Below are positions 61,457 through 64,000 of a stretch of DNA of 64,000 nt, piece after piece. This DNA comes from Bordetella ansorpii. GTDB lineage: Bacteria > Pseudomonadota > Gammaproteobacteria > Burkholderiales > Burkholderiaceae_B. The position numbers and the translations under genes are program-made. The stretch covers positions 1 through 64,000 of the forward strand of contig NZ_FKBS01000006.1 of assembly GCF_900078315.1 (NCBI RefSeq), written 5' to 3'. The notes below the pieces were generated by a model, which searched no databases, was not told where the DNA came from, and saw nothing but the letters and a program-made list of their open reading frames with translations. Every line of letters starts with the position of its first letter. Positions within the stretch are counted from its first letter, which is position 1.

Positions 61457-63061
61457 TTGGCTCTCAAAAAACCAGCGGCTTCACTATTCGCCGCGCTCTT
61501 CGCCTTCGCGATCCACGCTTGCGACGCCCACGCCGAGAAGGTGCTGCGCGTGGCGTCCACCATGGCCGACATTCCCTTGACCACCGGCCAGCCCAGCCAG
61601 GGCGGCGAAGGCCTGCGCTTCGTCGGCTTCGCCCTGTACGACGGCCTTGTGCGCTGGGACCTGTCGCGCGCGGACGTGCCGGCCAAGCTCGCGCCTGGCC
61701 TGGCGTTGAGCTGGCAGGCCGATGAAGCGACCCATACCAAGTGGAGCTTCAAGCTGCGGCCCGACGTGAAATTCCATGACGGTTCGGCCTTCACCGCCGA
61801 CGCCGTGGTGTGGAATCTCGACAAGTTGATGAAGCGCGATTCGCCGCAGTTCGACCAGAGCCAGGCCACGCAGGCCGGCCAGTACATCTCGAACATCGCG
61901 TCGTATCGCATGGTCGATCCGATGACGGTGGAAATCACCACCAAGGAGGCCGATGCGGTCTTTCCCTACCTGATGACCTTCGTGCTGATGTCCAGCCCAG
62001 CCCGCTTCAAGGAGGTGGGCAACGACTGGAACAAGGTGGCCTTCAAGCCGTCGGGAACGGGGCCGTGGATGCTGGACAAGCTGGTGCCGCGCGAGCGCGC
62101 CGAGATGGTCCGCAACCCCAACTACTGGGATCCCAAGCGTGTGCCGAAGTCGGACCGCCTGGTGCTGCGCACCATGCCCGATCCCAACACGCGCGTGGCC
62201 GCGCTGCTGTCCAAGCAGGTCGATTGGGTCGAGGCCCCGCCGCCCGACACGCTGCCGCGCCTGAAGTCCGCCGGCATGCAGATCGTCACCAATATCTACC
62301 CGCACAACTGGCCGTACATCCTCAGCTATTCCGAGGACTCGCCCTTCAGGGATATCCGCATCCGTAAAGCCGCCAACCTGGCCATCGATCGCAAGGGCCT
62401 GTCCGAATTCCTGGGCGGCACGGCCATTCCGGCCGAAGGCATGATCGATCCGAAGCATCCTTGGTTCGGCAAGCCCGGCTTCAAGATCCGCTACGACCCG
62501 GAAGAGGCGCTGCGCCTGATGAAGGAAGCGGGCTACAGCCCCGAGAAGCCGCTGCGCGTGAAGTTCGCCGTGTCCACCGCAGGCTCGGGCCAGATGCAGC
62601 CGCTGCCGATGAACGAGTTCGTGCAGGAGAACCTGCGCGCCGTGGGCTTCGACGTGCAGTTGGACGTGATGGAGTGGGAAGCGCTGCGCTCGCATCGCCG
62701 CGTCAGCTCCGATGCGCCTGAAAACAAGGGCATCAACGGCCTGAACAACAGCGTGGCCTATTGGGATCCCTACATCGGCCTGATCGGTCCGTCGTGGTCC
62801 AAGACGCGCCCGCCGGTTGGCTACAACTGGGGCGGCTTCAAGGACAAGGAGGCCGATGAACTGGCCGCCGCCGCGCAGGTCGAGTTCGACCCCGCCAAGC
62901 AGGACGCGCTGCTGGCCAGGCTGCACACGCGCATCGTCGACCAGGCCATGTGGATCTGGGTCGTGCATGACCTGAATCCGCGGGCGCTGGGGCCCAACGT
63001 GAAGGGCTTCGTGCAGGCGCAGAGCTGGTTCCAGGACCTGACCCCCGTGTCGGTCGAATAA
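61457..63061 (+). CDS. ABC importer periplasmic binding protein, peptide/nickel family (SBP_bac_5)
   Basis: A 534-residue secreted binding protein. The signal peptide ends ACDAHA-EK, followed by VLRVASTMADIPLTTGQ. The family 5 marks LAPGLALSWQAD, WSFKLRPDVKFHDGSAFTADAV and the later TGPWMLDK are clear. Ligands include oligopeptides, opines, glutathione and other amides. The start is a TTG (61457-61459) with GGAG seven bases upstream; no suitable ATG precedes the signal peptide. Expected to deliver the substrate later acted on by the amidase. Confidence 0.9.
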   Translation: MALKKPAASLFAALFAFAIHACDAHAEKVLRVASTMADIPLTTGQPSQGGEGLRFVGFALYDGLVRWDLSRADVPAKLAPGLALSWQADEATHTKWSFKLRPDVKFHDGSAFTADAVVWNLDKLMKRDSPQFDQSQATQAGQYISNIASYRMVDPMTVEITTKEADAVFPYLMTFVLMSSPARFKEVGNDWNKVAFKPSGTGPWMLDKLVPRERAEMVRNPNYWDPKRVPKSDRLVLRTMPDPNTRVAALLSKQVDWVEAPPPDTLPRLKSAGMQIVTNIYPHNWPYILSYSEDSPFRDIRIRKAANLAIDRKGLSEFLGGTAIPAEGMIDPKHPWFGKPGFKIRYDPEEALRLMKEAGYSPEKPLRVKFAVSTAGSGQMQPLPMNEFVQENLRAVGFDVQLDVMEWEALRSHRRVSSDAPENKGINGLNNSVAYWDPYIGLIGPSWSKTRPPVGYNWGGFKDKEADELAAAAQVEFDPAKQDALLARLHTRIVDQAMWIWVVHDLNPRALGPNVKGFVQAQSWFQDLTPVSVE

Positions 63062-63076
63062 GCCGGGAGACCTCCC

Positions 63077-64000
63077 ATGCTGCGATACATCCTTCACCGC
63101 ATCCTGTACACGCTGCCCATCGCGCTGGGCGTGTCGCTGGTGTGCTTCGCGCTGGTGCACCTGTCGCCCGGCGACCCGCTCAGCTCGGTGCTGCCCGAGA
63201 ACGCTTCGCCGCAGGTGATCGCCCAGATCCGCTCGGCGTACGGCTTCGATCAGCCCTTGCCTGTGCAGTACCTGAAGTGGCTGGGCCGCGCCGTCACGGG
63301 CGACCTGGGCGCGTCGATCAAGAGCGGGCGCCCGGTGATGGAGGAGATCGCGCCGGCCATCGGCAACTCCGTCATCCTCGCGGCCGCCGCCATCGCGGTG
63401 GCCTTCGTGGGCGGCTGCGCGATGGGCGGCGTGGCCGGCTACTCGCGCTCGCGGGTACTGGACCGCGTCGTCACCGGCATGGCGGTGACGGGCGTATCGC
63501 TGCCGCATTACTGGGTCGGCATGGTGTTGATCGTGCTGTTCTCGGTCGAGCTGGGCTGGTTGCCAGCCTCGGGCATGGGCAACCTGGACTGGCAGCACAT
63601 GGTGCTGCCCACCGTGACGCTGGCGGTGATCCCCATGGGCATCATCGCGCGTTCGGTGCGGGCCTCGGTCATCGAAATCCGCAAGCAGGAATTCGTGCAG
63701 ACCCTTTATGCAAAGGGCCTGCGCGGCCCGCAGGTGCTGATGCACGTGGCCAAGAACGTGGCGCCCACCGTGATGGCCGTGATGGGCCTGCAGTTCGCCC
63801 AGATGCTGGGCGGCTCCATCCTGGTCGAGACGGTGTTCGCCTGGCCCGGCACGGGCTTCCTGCTGAACTCGGCCATCTTCACGCGAGACCTGCCCATCCT
63901 GCAGGGCACGATCCTCGTGCTGGCCTCGCTGTTCGTCTTGATGAACCTGATTGTCGACGTGCTGCAGATGGTCGTCGATCCGCGCGTCAAGCGCATCTGA
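63077..64000 (+). CDS. ABC importer permease, DppB/OppB type
   Basis: A 307-residue permease with six helices, complete to its stop at the window edge. It starts MLRYILHRILYTLPIALGVS, with FALVHLSPGDP after the first helix. The EAA-type loop reads YAKGLRGPQVLMHVAKNVAP, and ETVFAWPGTGFLL is typical of DppB. The partner permease (DppC type) and ATPases should follow beyond the window. It is 15 bp after the binding protein. Confidence 0.95.
   Translation: MLRYILHRILYTLPIALGVSLVCFALVHLSPGDPLSSVLPENASPQVIAQIRSAYGFDQPLPVQYLKWLGRAVTGDLGASIKSGRPVMEEIAPAIGNSVILAAAAIAVAFVGGCAMGGVAGYSRSRVLDRVVTGMAVTGVSLPHYWVGMVLIVLFSVELGWLPASGMGNLDWQHMVLPTVTLAVIPMGIIARSVRASVIEIRKQEFVQTLYAKGLRGPQVLMHVAKNVAPTVMAVMGLQFAQMLGGSILVETVFAWPGTGFLLNSAIFTRDLPILQGTILVLASLFVLMNLIVDVLQMVVDPRVKRI

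Overview
The window is GC-rich bacterial chromosome, most likely from the Burkholderiales, family Alcaligenaceae (an Achromobacter/Bordetella-type organism). This is inferred from the tRNA-Tyr/Gly/Thr-tuf operon, the mnmG-rsmG-parA-GNAT-parB string, a tctDE-tctCBA system whose binding protein belongs to the TctC branch of the Bug family, and the general protein character. No 16S gene is present, so the genus is not settled.

Left part (1-17.8 kb): chromosome housekeeping. A minus-strand operon runs from a near-consensus promoter through three tRNAs into tuf, which is cut by the window edge. Next come an asparaginase, parB, an acetyltransferase, parA, rsmG and mnmG, also on the minus strand. 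Upstream of mnmG lies a 3.4-kb stretch with no convincing gene. It carries three good parS sites plus one degenerate one, an AT-rich patch, about a dozen DnaA-box-like 9-mers and a shift in strand composition, so I read it as the likely origin of replication. A cold-shock gene, an aminotransferase and a tricarboxylate transporter with its two-component system follow. A second compact DnaA-box cluster sits at 17.64-17.83 kb.

Middle part I (18-33.5 kb): a Wzx/Wzy-type exopolysaccharide locus. It encodes a Wzc-like co-polymerase whose kinase motifs are degenerate, a short Wza-like export lipoprotein, a Wzy-like polymerase, a membrane-anchored GH44 glycanase, a Wzx-like flippase, a small cysteine-repeat periplasmic protein, an epimerase/dehydratase, a GMC-type flavoprotein, a WecG/TagA glycosyltransferase, a WbaP/WcaJ-type initiating transferase and ManC for GDP-mannose.

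Middle part II (34.2-54.4 kb): a large cellulose locus. bcsD, a proline-rich bcsP-like gene, bcsQ, bcsA, two consecutive bcsB paralogues, bcsZ and bcsC are followed by an acetylation module resembling the Pseudomonas wss system. The module has two tandem SGNH proteins, an AlgF-like protein, an AlgI-type MBOAT and an AlgJ/AlgX-like protein. An oppositely oriented polysaccharide deacetylase sits inside it. The locus predicts c-di-GMP-controlled, O-acetylated cellulose combining type-I (BcsD) and Wss features.

Right part (54.4-64 kb): a CurA-like reductase, two Hsp20 chaperones behind a candidate sigma-32 promoter, a 2-hydroxyacid dehydrogenase, an entericidin and another small periplasmic protein. 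A TetR regulator is divergent from an AtzG/AtzE-like amidase pair and the start of a peptide-type ABC importer. A good promoter with a perfect palindrome just after its -10 box lies between the regulator and the amidase genes.

No insertion sequence, CRISPR array, prophage or obvious recently acquired island was seen. The most unusual points are the two DnaA-box regions near the parS sites, the doubled bcsB and doubled SGNH genes in the cellulose-acetylation locus, and the pseudokinase and GH44 enzyme in the exopolysaccharide locus.
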